The notes beneath the pieces are model-generated. The model did no database searches. It was given only the letters and a program-made list of their open reading frames with translations, and was not told the DNA's origin. DNA of 60,000 bases from Nematostella vectensis (Eukaryota; Cnidaria; Anthozoa; Actiniaria; Edwardsiidae): contig NC_064041.1 of assembly GCF_932526225.1 (NCBI RefSeq), positions 5,888,046-5,948,045 of the forward strand. The letters run 5' to 3'. Below are positions 23,273 through 36,400 of the stretch, in pieces. Made by a program: the position numbers and the translations under genes. How positions within the stretch are numbered: position 1 is the stretch's first letter; each line of letters opens with the position of its first letter.

Positions 23273-26200
23273 TGGTTGAAAACTTGTCAATCAACGATCA
23301 ACTCCGTGTGTATAGCTGGTGTGGCTGAAAACTTGTCAATCAACGATCAACTCCGTGTGTATAGCTGTGGTGAAAAACTTGTCAATCAACGATCAACTCC
23401 GTGTGTATAGCTGGTGTGGTTAAAAACTTGTCAATCAACGATCAACTCCGTGTGTATAGCTGGTGTGGCTGAAAACTTGTCAATCAACGATCAACTCCGT
23501 GTGTATAGCTGTGGTGAAAAACTTGTCAATCAACGATCAACTCCGTGTGTATAGCTGGTGTGGTTAAAAACTTGTCAATCAACGATCAACTCCGTGTGTA
23601 TAGCTAATGTGGTGAAAAACTTGTCAATCAACGATCAACTCCGTGTGTATAGCTGGTGTGGTGAAAAACTTGTCAATCAACGATGAACTCCGTGTGTATA
23701 GCTGGTGTTATGAAAAACTTGTCAATCAACGATGAACTCCGTGTGTATAGCTGTGGTGAAAAACTTGTCAATCAACGATCAACTCCGTGTGTATAGCTGG
23801 TGTGGTTGAAAACTTGTCAATCAACGATCAACTCCGTGTGTATAGCTGGTTGAAAACTTGTCAATCAACGATCAACTCCTTGTGTATAGCTGGTGTGGTT
23901 GAAAACTTGTCAATCAACGATCAACCCCGTGTGTATAGCTGGTGTGGTTGAAAACTTGTCAATCAACGATCAACTCCGTGTGTATAGCTGGTGTGGTTAA
24001 AAACTTGTCAATCAACGATCAACTCCGTGTGTATAGCTGGTGTGGTTGAAAACTTGTCAATCACCGATCAACTCCGTGTGTATAGCTGGTGTGGTTGAAA
24101 ACTTGTCAATCAACGATCAACTCCGTGTGTATAGCTGGTGTGGTTGAAAACTTGTCAATCAACGATCAACTCCGTGTGTATAGCTGGTTGAAAACTTGTC
24201 AATCAACGATCAACTCCGTGTGTATAGCTGGTGTGGTTAAAAACTTGTCAATCAACGATCAACTCCGTGTGTATAGCTGGTGTGGTTAAAAACTTGTCAA
24301 TCAACGATCAACTCCGTGTGTATAGCTGGTGTGGTGAAAAACTTGTCAATCAACGATGAACTCCGTGTGTATAGCTGTGGTGAAAAACTTGTCAATCAAC
24401 GATGAACTCCGTGTGTATAGCTAGTGTGGTTGAAAACTTGTTAATCAACGATCAACTCCGTGTGTATAGCTGGTTGAAAACTTGTCAATCAACGATCAAC
24501 TCCGTGTGTATAGCTGGTGTGGTTGAAAACTTGTCAATCACCGATCAACTCCGTGTGTATAGCTGGTGTGGTTGAAAACTTGTCAATCAACGATCAACTC
24601 TGTGTGTATAGCTGGTGTGGTTAAAAACTTGTCAATCAACGATCAACTCCGTGTGTATAGCTGGTGTGGTTGAAAACTTGTCAATCAACGATCAACTCCG
24701 TGTGTATACCTGGTGTGGTTGAAAACTTGTCAATCAATGATCAACTCCGTGTGTATAGCTGGTGTGGTTAAAAACTTGTCAATCAACGATGAACTCTGTG
24801 TGTATAGCTGGTGTGGTTAAAAACTTGTCAATCAACGATCAACTCCGTGTGTATAGCTGGTGTGGTTGAAAACTTGTCAATCAACGATTAACTCCGTGTG
24901 TGTAGCTGGTGTGGTTGAAAACTTGTCAATCAACGATCAACTCCGTGTGTATAGCTGGTGTGGCTGAAAACTTGTCAATCAACGATCAACTCCGTGTGTA
25001 TAGCTGTGGTGAAAAACTTGTCAATCAACGATCAACTCCGTGTGTATAGCTGGTGTGGTTAAAAACTTGTCAATCAACGATCAACTCCGTGTGTATAGCT
25101 GGTGTGGCTGAAAACTTGTCAATCAACGATCAACTCCGTGTGTATAGCTGTGGTGAAAAACTTGTCAATCAACGATCAACTCCGTGTGTATAGCTGGTGT
25201 GGTTAAAAACTTGTCAATCAACGATCAACTCCGTGTGTATAGCTGGTGTGGTGAAAAACTTGTCAATCAACGATCAACTCCGTGTGTATAGCTGGTGTGG
25301 TGAAAAACTTGTCAATCAACGATGAACTCCGTGTGTATAGCTGGTGTTATGAAAAACTTGTCAATCAACGATGAACTCCGTGTGTATAGCTGTGGTGAAA
25401 AACTTGTCAATCAACGATCAACTCCGTGTGTATAGCTGGTGTGGTTGAAAACTTGTCAATCAACGATCAACTCCGTGTGTATAGCTGGTTGAAAACTTGT
25501 CAATCAACGATCAACTCCTTGTGTATAGCTGGTGTGGTTGAAAACTTGTCAATCAACGATCAACTCCGTGTGTATAGCTGGTGTGGTTGAAAACTTGTCA
25601 ATCAACGATCAACTCCGTGTGTATAGCTGGTGTGGTTAAAAACTTGTCAATCAACGATCAACTCCGTGTGTATAGCTGGTGTGGTTGAAAACTTGTCAAT
25701 CACCGATCAACTCCGTGTGTATAGCTGGTGTGGTTGAAAACTTGTCAATCAACGATCAACTCCGTGTGTATAGCTGGTGTGGTTGAAAACTTGTCAATCA
25801 ACGATCAACTCCGTGTGTATAGCTGGTTGAAAACTTGTCAATCAACGATCAACTCCGTGTGTATAGCTGGTGTGGTTAAAAACTTGTCAATCAACGATCA
25901 ACTCTGTGTGTATAGCTGGTGTGGTTAAAAACTTGTCAATCAACGATCAACTCCGTGTGTATAGCTGGTGTGGTTGAAAACTTGTCAATCAACGATCAAC
26001 TCCGTGTGTGTAGCTGGTGTGGTTGAAAACTTGTCAATCAACGATCAACTCCGTGTGTATAGCTGGTGTGGCTGAAAACTTGTCAATCAACGATCAACTC
26101 CGTGTGTATAGCTGGTGTTTTTTGAAAACTTGTCAATCAACGATGAACTCCGTGTGTATAGCTGGTGTGGTTGAAAACTTGTCAATCAACGATCAACTCC

Positions 26201-28566
26201 GTGTGTATAGCTGGTGTGGCTGAAAACTTGTCAATCAACGATCAACTCCGTGTGTATAGCTGGTGTTTTTTGAAAACTTGTCAATCAACGATGAACTCCG
26301 TGTGTATAGCTGGTGTGGTTGAAAACTTGTCAATCAACGATCAACTCCGTGTGTATAGCTGGTGTGGTTGAAAACTTGTCAATCAACGATCAACTCCGTG
26401 TGTATAGCAGGTGTGGCTGAAAACTTGTCAATCAACGATCAACTCCGTGTGTATAGCTGGTGTTTTTTGAAAACTTGTCAATCAACGATGAACTCCGTGT
26501 GTATAGCTGGTGTGGTTGAAAACTTGTCAATCAACGATCAACTCCGTGTGTGTAGCTGGTGTGGTTGAAAACTTGTCAATCAACGATCAACTCCGTGTGT
26601 ATAGCTGGTGTGGCTGAAAACTTGTCAATCAACGATCAACTCCGTGTGTATAGCTGGTGTTTTTTGAAAACTTGTCAATCAACGATGAACTCCGTGTGTA
26701 TAGCTGGTGTGGTTGAAAACTTGTCAATCAACGATCAACTCCGTGTGTATAGCTGGTGTGGTTGAAAACTTGTCAATCAACGATCAACTCCGTGTGTATA
26801 GCTGGTGTGGTTGAAAACTTGTCAATCAACGATCAACTCTGTGTGTATAGCTGGTGTGGTGAAAAACTTGTCAATCAACAATCAACTACGTGTGTATAGC
26901 TTGAGTGGTTGAAAACTTGTCAATCACCGATCAACTCCGTGTGTATAGCTGGTGTGGTTGAAAACTTGTCAATCAACGATCAACTCTGTGTGTATAGCTG
27001 GTGTGGTTAAAAACTTGTCAATCAACGATCAACTCCGTGTGTATAGCTGGTGTGGTTGAAAACTTGTCAATCAACGATCAACTCCGTGTGTATAGCTGGT
27101 GTGGTTGAAAACTTGTCAATCAATGATCAACTCCGTGTGTATAGCTGGTGTGGTTAAAAACTTGTCAATCAACGATGAACTCTGTGTGTATAGCTGGTGT
27201 GGTTAAAAACTTGTCAATCAACGATCAACTCCGTTTGTATAGCTGGTGTGGTTGAAAACTTGTCAATCAACGATCAACTCCGTGTGTATAGCTGGTGTGG
27301 TTGAAAACTTGTCAATCAATGATCAACTCCGTGTGTATAGCTGGTGTGGTTAAAAACTTGTCAATCAACGATGAACTCTGTGTGTATAGCTGGTGTGGTT
27401 AAAAACTTGTCAATCAACGATCAACTCCGTGTGTATAGCTGGTGTGGTTGAAAACTTGTCAATCAACGATCAACTCCGTGTGTGTAGATGGTGTGGTTGA
27501 AAACTTGTCAATCAACGATCAACTCCGTGTGTATAGCTGGTGTGGCTGAAAACTTGTCAATCAACGATCAACTCCGTGTGTATAGCTGGTGTTTTTTGAA
27601 AACTTGTCAATCAACGATGAACTCCGTGTGTATAGCTGGTGTGGTTGAAAACTTGTCAATCAACGATCAACTCCGTGTGTATAGCTGGTGTGGTTGAAAA
27701 CTTGTCAATCAACGATCAACTCCGTGTGTATAGCTGGTGTGGTTGAAAACTTGTCAATCAACGATCAACTCTGTGTGTATAGCTGGTGTGGTGAAAAACT
27801 TGTCAATCAACGATCAACTCCGTGTGTATAGCTGTGGTGAAAAACTTGTCAATCAACGATCAACTCCGTGTGTATAGCTGGTGTGGTTGAAAACTTGTCA
27901 ATCAACGATCAACTCCGTGTGTATAGCTGGTGTGGTGAAAAACTTGTCAATCAACGATCAACTCCGTGTGTATAGCTGGTGTGGTTGAAAACTTGTCAAT
28001 CAACGATCAACTCCGTGTGTGTAGCTGGTGTGGTTAAAAACTTGTCAATCAACGATCAACTCCGTGTGTATAGCTGGTGTGGTTGAAAACTTGTCAATCA
28101 ACGATCAACTCCGTGTGTATAGCTGGTGTTTTTTGAAAACTTGTCAATCAACGATCAACTCCGTGTGTATAGCTGGTGTGGTTGAAAACTTGTCAATCAA
28201 CGATCAACTCCGTGTGTATAGGTGGTGTGGTTGAAAACTTGTCAATCAACGATCAACTCCGTGTGTATAGCTGGTGTGGTTGAAAACTTGTTAATCAACG
28301 ATCAACTCCGTGTGTATAGCTGGTGTGGTTAAAAACTTGTCAATCAACGATCAACTCCGTGTGTATAGCTGGTGTGGTTAAAAACTTGTCAATCAACGAT
28401 CAACTCCGTGTGAATAGCTGTGGTGAAAAACTTGTCAATCAACGATCAACTCCGTGTGTATAGCTGGTGTGGTTAAAAACTTGTCAATCAACGATCAACT
28501 CCGTGTGTATAGGTGGCGTGGTTGAAAACTTGTCAATCAACGATCAACTCCGTGTGTATAGCTGGT
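23273..28566 (+). repeat. Large intra-satellite duplication A, second copy
   Basis: Second copy of the 14433-19726 block, 8840 bp downstream. It contains the same internal 1639 bp duplication (24089 against 25728), so the 1639 bp event is older than the 5.3 kb copying. Confidence 0.9.
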
Positions 28567-31196
28567 ATGGTTGAAAACTTGTCAATCAACGATCAACTCC
28601 GTGTGTATAGCTGGTGTGGTTAAAAACTTGTCAATCAACGATCAACTCCGTGTGTATAGCTGGTGTGGTTAAAAACTTGTCAATCAACGATCAACTCCGT
28701 GTGTATAGCTGTGGTGAAAAACTTGTCAATCAACGATCAACTCCGTGTGTATAGCTGGTGTGGTTAAAAACTTGTCAATCAACGATCAACTCCGTGTGTA
28801 TAGCTGGTGTGGTGAAAAACTTGTCAATCAACGATGAACTCCGTGTGTATAGCTGTGGTGAAAAACTTGTCAATCAACGATCAACTCCGTGTGTATAGCT
28901 GGTGTGGTTGAAAACTTGTCAATCAACGATCAACTCCGTGTGTATAGCTGGTTGAAAACTTGTCAATCAACGATCAACTCCGTGTGTATAGCTGGTGTGG
29001 TTTAAAACTTGTCAATCAACGATCAACTCCGTGTGTATAGCTGGTGTGGTTGAAAACTTGTCAATCAACGATCAACTCCGTGTGTATAGCTGGTGTGGTT
29101 AAAAACTTGTCAATCAACGATCAACTCCGTGTGTATAGCTGGTGTGGTTGAAAACTTGTCAATCAACGATCAACTCCGTGTGTATAGCTGGTGTTGTTGA
29201 AAACTTGTCAATCAACGATTAACTCTGTGTGTATAGCTGGTGTGGTGAAAAACTTGTCAATCAACGATCAACTCCGTGTGTATAGCTGTGGTGAAAAACT
29301 TGTCAATCAACGATCAACTCCGTGTGTATAGCTGGTGTGGTTGAAAACTTGTCAATCAACGATCAACTCCGTGTGTATAGCTTGTGTGGTGAAAAACTTG
29401 TCAATCAACGATCAACTCCGTGTGTATAGCTGGTGTGGTTAAAAACTTGTGAATCAACGATCAACTCCGTGTGTATAGCTGGTGTGGTTGAAAACTTGTC
29501 AATCAACGATCAACTCCGTGTGTATAGCTGGTGTTTTTTGAAAACTTGTCAATCAACGATGAACTCCGTGTGTATAGCTGGTGTGGTTGAAAACTTGTCA
29601 ATCAACGATCAACTCCGTGTGTATAGGTGGTGTGGTTGAAAACTTGTCAATCCACGATCAACTCCGTGTGTATAGCTGGTGTGGTTGAAAACTTGTCAAT
29701 CAACGATCAACTCCGTGTGTATAGCTGGTGTGGTTAAAAACTTGTCAATCAACGATCAACTCCGTGTGTATAGCTGGTGTGGTTAAAAACTTGTCAATCA
29801 ACGATCAACTCCGTGTGTATAGCTGTGGTGAAAAACTTGTCAATCAACGATCAACTCCGTGTGTATAGCTGGTGTGGTTAAAAACTTGTCAATCAACGAT
29901 CAACTCCGTATGTATAGCTGGTGTGGTGAAAAACTTGTCAATCAACGATGAACTCCGTGTGTATAGCTGTGGTGAAAAACTTGTCAATCAACGATCAACT
30001 CCGTGTGTATAGCTGGTGTGGTTGAAAACTTGTCAATCAACGATCAACTCCGTGTGTATAGCTGGTTGAAAACATGTCAATCAACGATCAACTCCGTGTG
30101 TATAGCTGGTGTGGTTGAAAACTTGTCAATCAACGATCAACTCTGTGTGTATAGCTGGTGTGGTTAAAAACTTGTCAATCAATGATCAACTCCGTGTGTA
30201 TAGCTGGTGTGGTTAAAAACTTGTCAATCAACGATCAACTCCGTGTGTATAGCTGGTGTGGTTGAAAACTTGTCAATCAACGATCAACTCCGTGTGTGTA
30301 GCTGGTGTGGTTGAAAACTTGTCAATCAACGATCAACTCCGTGTGTATAGCTGGTGTGGCTGAAAACTTGTCAATCAACGATCAACTCCGTGTGTATAGC
30401 TGGTGTTTTTTGAAAACTTGTCAATCAACGATGAACTCCGTGTGTATAGCTGGTGTGGTTGAAAACTTGTCAATCAACGATCAACTCCGTGTGTATAGCT
30501 GGTGTGGTTGAAAACTTGTCAATCAACGATCAACTCCGTGTGTATAGCTGGTGTGGTTGAAAACTTGTCAATCAACGATCAACTCTGTGTGTATAGCTGG
30601 TGTGGTGAAAAACTTGTCAATCAACGATCAACTCCGTGTGTATAGCTGGTGTGGTTGAAAACTTGTCAATCACCGATCAACTCCGTGTGTATAGCTGGTG
30701 TGGTTGAAAACTTGTCAATCAACGATCAACTCTGTGTGTATAGCTGGTGTGGTTAAAAACTTGTCAATCAACGATCAACTCCGTGTGTATAGCTGGTGTG
30801 GTTAAAAACTTGTCAATCAACGATCAACTCCGTGTGTATAGCTGGTGTGGTTGAAAACTTGTCAATCAACGATCAACTCCGTGTGTATAACTGGTGTGGT
30901 TGAAAACTTGTCAATCACCGATCAACTCCGTGTGTATAGCTGGTGTGGTTGAAAACTTGTCAATCAACGATCAACTCCGTGTGTATAGCTGGTGTGGTTG
31001 AAAACTTGTCAATCACCGATCAACTCCGTGTGTATAGCTGGTGTGGTTGAAAACTTGTCAATCAACCATCAACTCTGTGTGTTTAGCTGGTGTGGTGAAA
31101 AACTTGTCAATCAACGATCAACTCCGTGTGTATAACTGGTGTGGTTAAAAACTTGTCAATCAACGATCAACTCCGTGTGTATAGCTGGTTGAAAAC

Positions 31197-33420
31197 ATGT
31201 CAATCAACGATCAACTCCGTGTGTATAGCTGGTGTGGTTGAAAACTTGTCAATCAACGATCAACTCCGTGTGTATAGCTGGTGTGGTTAAAAACTTGTCA
31301 ATCAATGATCAACTCCGTGTGTATAGCTGGTGTGGTTAAAAACTTGTCAATCAACGATCAACTCCGTGTGTATAGCTGGTGTGGTTGAAAACTTGTCAAT
31401 CACCGATCAACTCCGTGTGTATAGCTGGTGTGGTTGAAAACTTGTCAATCAACGATCAACTCTGTGTGTATAGCTGGTGTGGTTAAAAACTTGTCAATCA
31501 ACGATCAACTCCGTGTGTATAGCTGGTGTGGTTAAAAACTTGTCAATCAACGATCAACTCCGTGTGTATAGCTGGTGTGGTTGAAAACTTGTCAATCAAC
31601 GATCAACTCCGTGTGTATAGCTGGTGTGGTTGAAAACTTGTCAATCAATGATCAACTCCGTGTGTATAGCTGGTGTGGTTAAAAACTTGTCAATCAACGA
31701 TGAACTCTGTGTGTATAGCTGGTGTGGTTAAAAACTTGTCAATCAACGATCAACTCCGTGTGCATAGCTGGTGTGGTTGAAAACTTGTCAATCAACGATC
31801 AACTCCGTGTGTGTAGCTGGTGTGGTTGAAAACTTGTCAATCAACGATCAACTCCGTGTGTATAGCTGGTGTGGCTGAAAACTTGTCAATCAACGATCAA
31901 CTCCGTGTGTATAGCTGGTGTGGTTGAAAACTTGTCAATCAACGATCAACTCCGTGTGTATAGCTGGTGTGGTTAAAAACTTGTCAATCAACGATCAACT
32001 CCGTGTGTATAGCTGTGGTGAAAAACTTGTCAATCAACGATCAACTCCGTGTGTATAGCTGGTGTGGTTAAAAACTTGTCAATCAACGATCAACTTCGTG
32101 TGTATAGCTGGTGTGGTTAAAAACTTGTCAATCAACGATCAACTCCGTGTGTATAGCTGGTGTGGTGAAAAACTTGTCAATCAACGATGAACTCCGTGTG
32201 TATAGCTGGTGTTATGAAAAACTTGTCAATCAACGATGAACTCCGTGTGTATAGCTGTGGTGAAAAACTTGTCAATCAACGATCAACTCCGTGTGTATAG
32301 CTGGTGTGGTTGAAAACTTGTCAATCAACGATCAACTCCGTGTTTATAGCTGGTTGAAAACTTGTCAATCAACGATCAACTCCTTGTGTATAGCTGGTGT
32401 GGTTGAAAACTTGTCAATCAACGATCAACTCCGTGTGTATAGCTGGTGTGGTTGAAAACTTGTCAATCAACGGTCAACTCCGTGTGTATAGCTGGTGTGG
32501 TTAAAAACTTGTCAATCAACGATCAACTCCGTGTGTATAGCTGGTGTGGTTGAAAACTTGTCAATCACCGATCAACTCCGTGTGTATAGCTGGTGTGGTT
32601 GAAAACTTGTCAATCAACGATCAACTCCGTGTGTATAGCTGGTGTGGTTGAAAACTTGTCAATCAACGATCAACTCCGTGTGTATAGCTTGTTGAAAACT
32701 TGTCAATCAACGATCAACTCCGTGTGTATAGCTGGTGTGGTTAAAAACTTGTCAATCAACGATCAACTCCGTGTGTATAGCTGGTGTGGTTGAAAACTTG
32801 TCAATCAATGATCAACTCCGTGTGTATAGCTGGTGTGGTTAAAAACTTGTCAATCAACGATGAACTCTGTGTGTATAGCTGGTGTGGTTAAAAACTTGTC
32901 AATCAACGATCAACTCCGTGTGTATAGCTGGTGTGGTTGAAAACTTGTCAATCAACGATCAACTCCGTGTGTGTAGCTGGTGTGGTTGAAAACTTGTCAA
33001 TCAACGATCAACTCCGTGTGTATAGCTGGTGTGGCTGAAAACTTGTCAATCAACGATCAACTCCGTGTGTATAGCTGGTGTTTTTTAAAAACTTGTCAAT
33101 CAACGATGAACTCCGTGTGTATAGCTGGTGTGGTTGAAAACTTGTCAATCAAGGATCAACTCCGTGTGTATAGCTGGTGTGGTTGAAAACTTGTCAATCA
33201 ACGATCAACTCCGTGTGTATAGCAGGTGTGGCTGAAAACTTGTCAATCAACGATCAACTCCGTGTGTATAGCTGGTGTTTTTTGAAAACTTGTCAATCAA
33301 CGATGAACTCCGTGTGTATAGCTGGTGTGGTTGAAAACTTGTCAATCAACGATCAACTCCGTGTGTGTAGCTGGTGTGGTTGAAAACTTGTCAATCAACG
33401 ATCAACTCCGTGTGTATAGC
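31197..33420 (+). repeat. Partial copy of duplication B (2.2 kb)
   Basis: It is colinear with 21000-23223 at an offset of 10197 bp, with scattered single-base differences (for example GGTTAAA against GGTTGAA, CTTCGTG against CTCTGTG). It is more diverged than the copy at 40285-43679, so it is probably an older event. Confidence 0.8.
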
Positions 33421-36400
33421 TGGTGTGGCTGAAAACTTGTCAATCAACGATCAACTCCGTGTGTATAGCTGGTGTTTTTTGAAAACTTGTCAATCAACGA
33501 TGAACTCCGTGTGTATAGCTGGTGTGGTTGAAAACTTGTCAATCAACGATCAACTCCGTGTGTATAGCTGGTGTGGTTGAAAACTTGTCAATCAACGATC
33601 AACTTCGTGTGTATAGCTGGTGTGGTTGAAAACTTGTCAATCAACGATCAACTCTGTGTGTATAGCTGGTGTGGTGAAAAACTTGTCAATCAACGATCAA
33701 CTCCGTGTGTATAGCTGGTGTGGTTGAAAACTTGTCAATCACCGATCAACTCCGTGTGTATAGCTGGTGTGGTTGAAAACTTGTCAATCAACGATCAACT
33801 CTGTGTGTATAGCTGGTGTGGTTAAAAACTTGTCAATCAACGATCAACTCCGTGTGTATAGCTGGTGTTGTTGAAAACTTGTCAATCAACGATCAACTCC
33901 GTGTGTATAGCTGGTGTGGTTGAAAACTTGTCAATCAATGATCAACTCCATGTGTATAGCTGGTGTGGTTAAAAACTTGTCAATCAACGATGAACTCTGT
34001 GTGTATAGCTGTTGTGGTTAAAAACTTGTCAATCAACGATCAACTCAGTGTGTATAGCTGGTGTGGTTGAAAACTTGTCAATCAACGATCAACTCCGTGT
34101 GTGTAGCTGGTGTGGTTGAAAACTTGTCAATCAACGATCAACTCCGTGTGTATAGCTGGTGTGGCTGAAAACTTGTCAATCAACGATCAACTCCGTGTGT
34201 ATAGCTGGTGTTTTTTGAAAACTTGTCAATCAACGATGAACTCCGTGTGTATAGCTGAAGTGGTTGAAAACTTGTCAATCAACGATCAACTCCGTGTGTA
34301 TAGCTGGTGTGGTTGAAAACTTGTCAATCAACGATCAACTCCGTGTGTATAGCTGGTGTGGCTGAAAACTTGTCAATCAACGATCAACTCCGTGTGTATA
34401 GCTGGTGTTTTTTGAAAACTTGTCAATCAACGATGAACTCCGTGTGTATAGCTGGTGTGGTTTAAACTTGTCAATCAACGATCAACTCCGTGTGTGTAGC
34501 TGGTGTGGTTGAAAACTTGTCAATCAACGATCAACTCCGTGTGTATAGCTGGTGTGGCTGAAAACTTGTCAATCAACGATCAACTCCGTGTGTATAGCTG
34601 GTGTTTTTTGAAAACTTGTCAATCAACGATGAACTCCGTGTGTATAGCTGGTGTGGTTGAAAACTTGTCAATCAACGATCAACTCCGTGTGTATAGCTGG
34701 TGTGGTTGAAAACTTGTCAATCAACGATCAACTCTGTGTGTATAGCTGGTGTGGTGAAAAACTTGTCAATCAACGATCAACTCCGTGTGTATAGCTGGTG
34801 TGGTTGAAAACTTGTCAATCACCGATCAACTCCGTGTGTATAGCTGGTGTGGTTGAAAACTTGTCAATCAACGATCAACTCTGTGTGTATAGCTGGTGTG
34901 GTTAAAAACTTGTCAATCAACGATCAACTCCGTGTGTATAGCTGGTGTGGTTGAAAACTTGTCAATCAACGATCAACTCCGTGTGTATAGCTGGTGTGGT
35001 TGAAAACTTGTCAATCAATGATCAACTCCGTGTATATAGCTGGTGTGGTTAAAAACTTGTCAATCAACGATGAACTCTGTGTGTATAGCTGGTGTGGTTA
35101 AAAACTTGTCAATCAACGATCAACTCCGTGTGTATAGCTGGTGTGGTTAAAAACTTGTCAATCAACGATCAACTCCGTGTGTATAGCTGGTGTGGTTAAA
35201 AACTTGTCAATCAACGATCAACTCCGTGTGTATAGCTGGTGTGGTTGAAAACTTGTCAATCAACGATCAACTCCGTGTGTATAGCTGTTGTTGTTGAAAA
35301 CTTGTCAATCACCGATCAACTCCGTGTGTATAGCTGGTGTGGTTGAAAACTTGTCAATCAACGATCAACTCTGTGTGTATAGCTGGTGTGGTTAAAAACT
35401 TGTCAATCAACGATCAACTCCGTGTGTATAGCTGGTGTGGTTGAAAACTTGTCAATCAACGATCAACTCCGTGTGTATAGCTGGTGTGGTTGAAAACTTG
35501 TCAATCAATGATCAACTCCGTGTGTATAGCTGGTGTGGTTAAAAACTTGTCAATCAACGATGAACTATGTGTGTATAGCTGGTGTGGTTAAAAACTTGTC
35601 AATCAACGATCAACTCCGTGTGTATAGCTGGTGTGGTTGAAAACTTGTCAATCAACGATCAACTCCGTGTGTGTAGCTGGTGTGGTTGAAAACTTGTCAA
35701 TCAACGATCAACTCCGTGTGTATAGCTGGTGTGGCTGAAAACTTGTCAATCAACGATCAACTCCGTGTGTATAGCTGGTGTTTTTTGAAAACTTGTCAAT
35801 CAACGATGAACTCCGTGTGTATAGCTGGTGTGATTGAAAACTTGTCAATCAACGATCAACTCCGTGTGTATAGCTGGTGTGGTTGAAAACTTGTCAATCA
35901 CCGATCAACTCCGTGTGTATAGCTGGTGTGGTTGAAAACTTGTCAATCAACGATCAACTCTGTGTGTATAGCTGGTGTGGTTAAAAACTTGTCAATCAAC
36001 GATCAACTCCGTGTGTATAGCTGGTGTGGTTGAAAACTTGTCAATCAACGATCAACTCCGTGTGTATAGCTGGTGTGGTTGAAAACTTGTCAATCAATGA
36101 TCAACTCCGTGTGTATAGCTGGTGTGGTTAAAAACTTGTCAATCAACGATGAACTCTGTGTGTATAGCTGGTGTGGTTAAAAACTTGTCAATCAACGATC
36201 AACTCCGTGTGTATAGCTGGTGTGGTTGAAAACTTGTCAATCAACGATCAACTCAGTGTGTGTAGCTGGTGTGGTTGAAAACTTGTCAATCAACGATCAA
36301 CTCCGTGTGTATAGCTGGTGTGGTTGAAAACTTGTCAATCAACGATCAACTCTGTGTGTATAGCTGGTGTTTTTTGAAAACTTGTCAATCAACGATGAAC

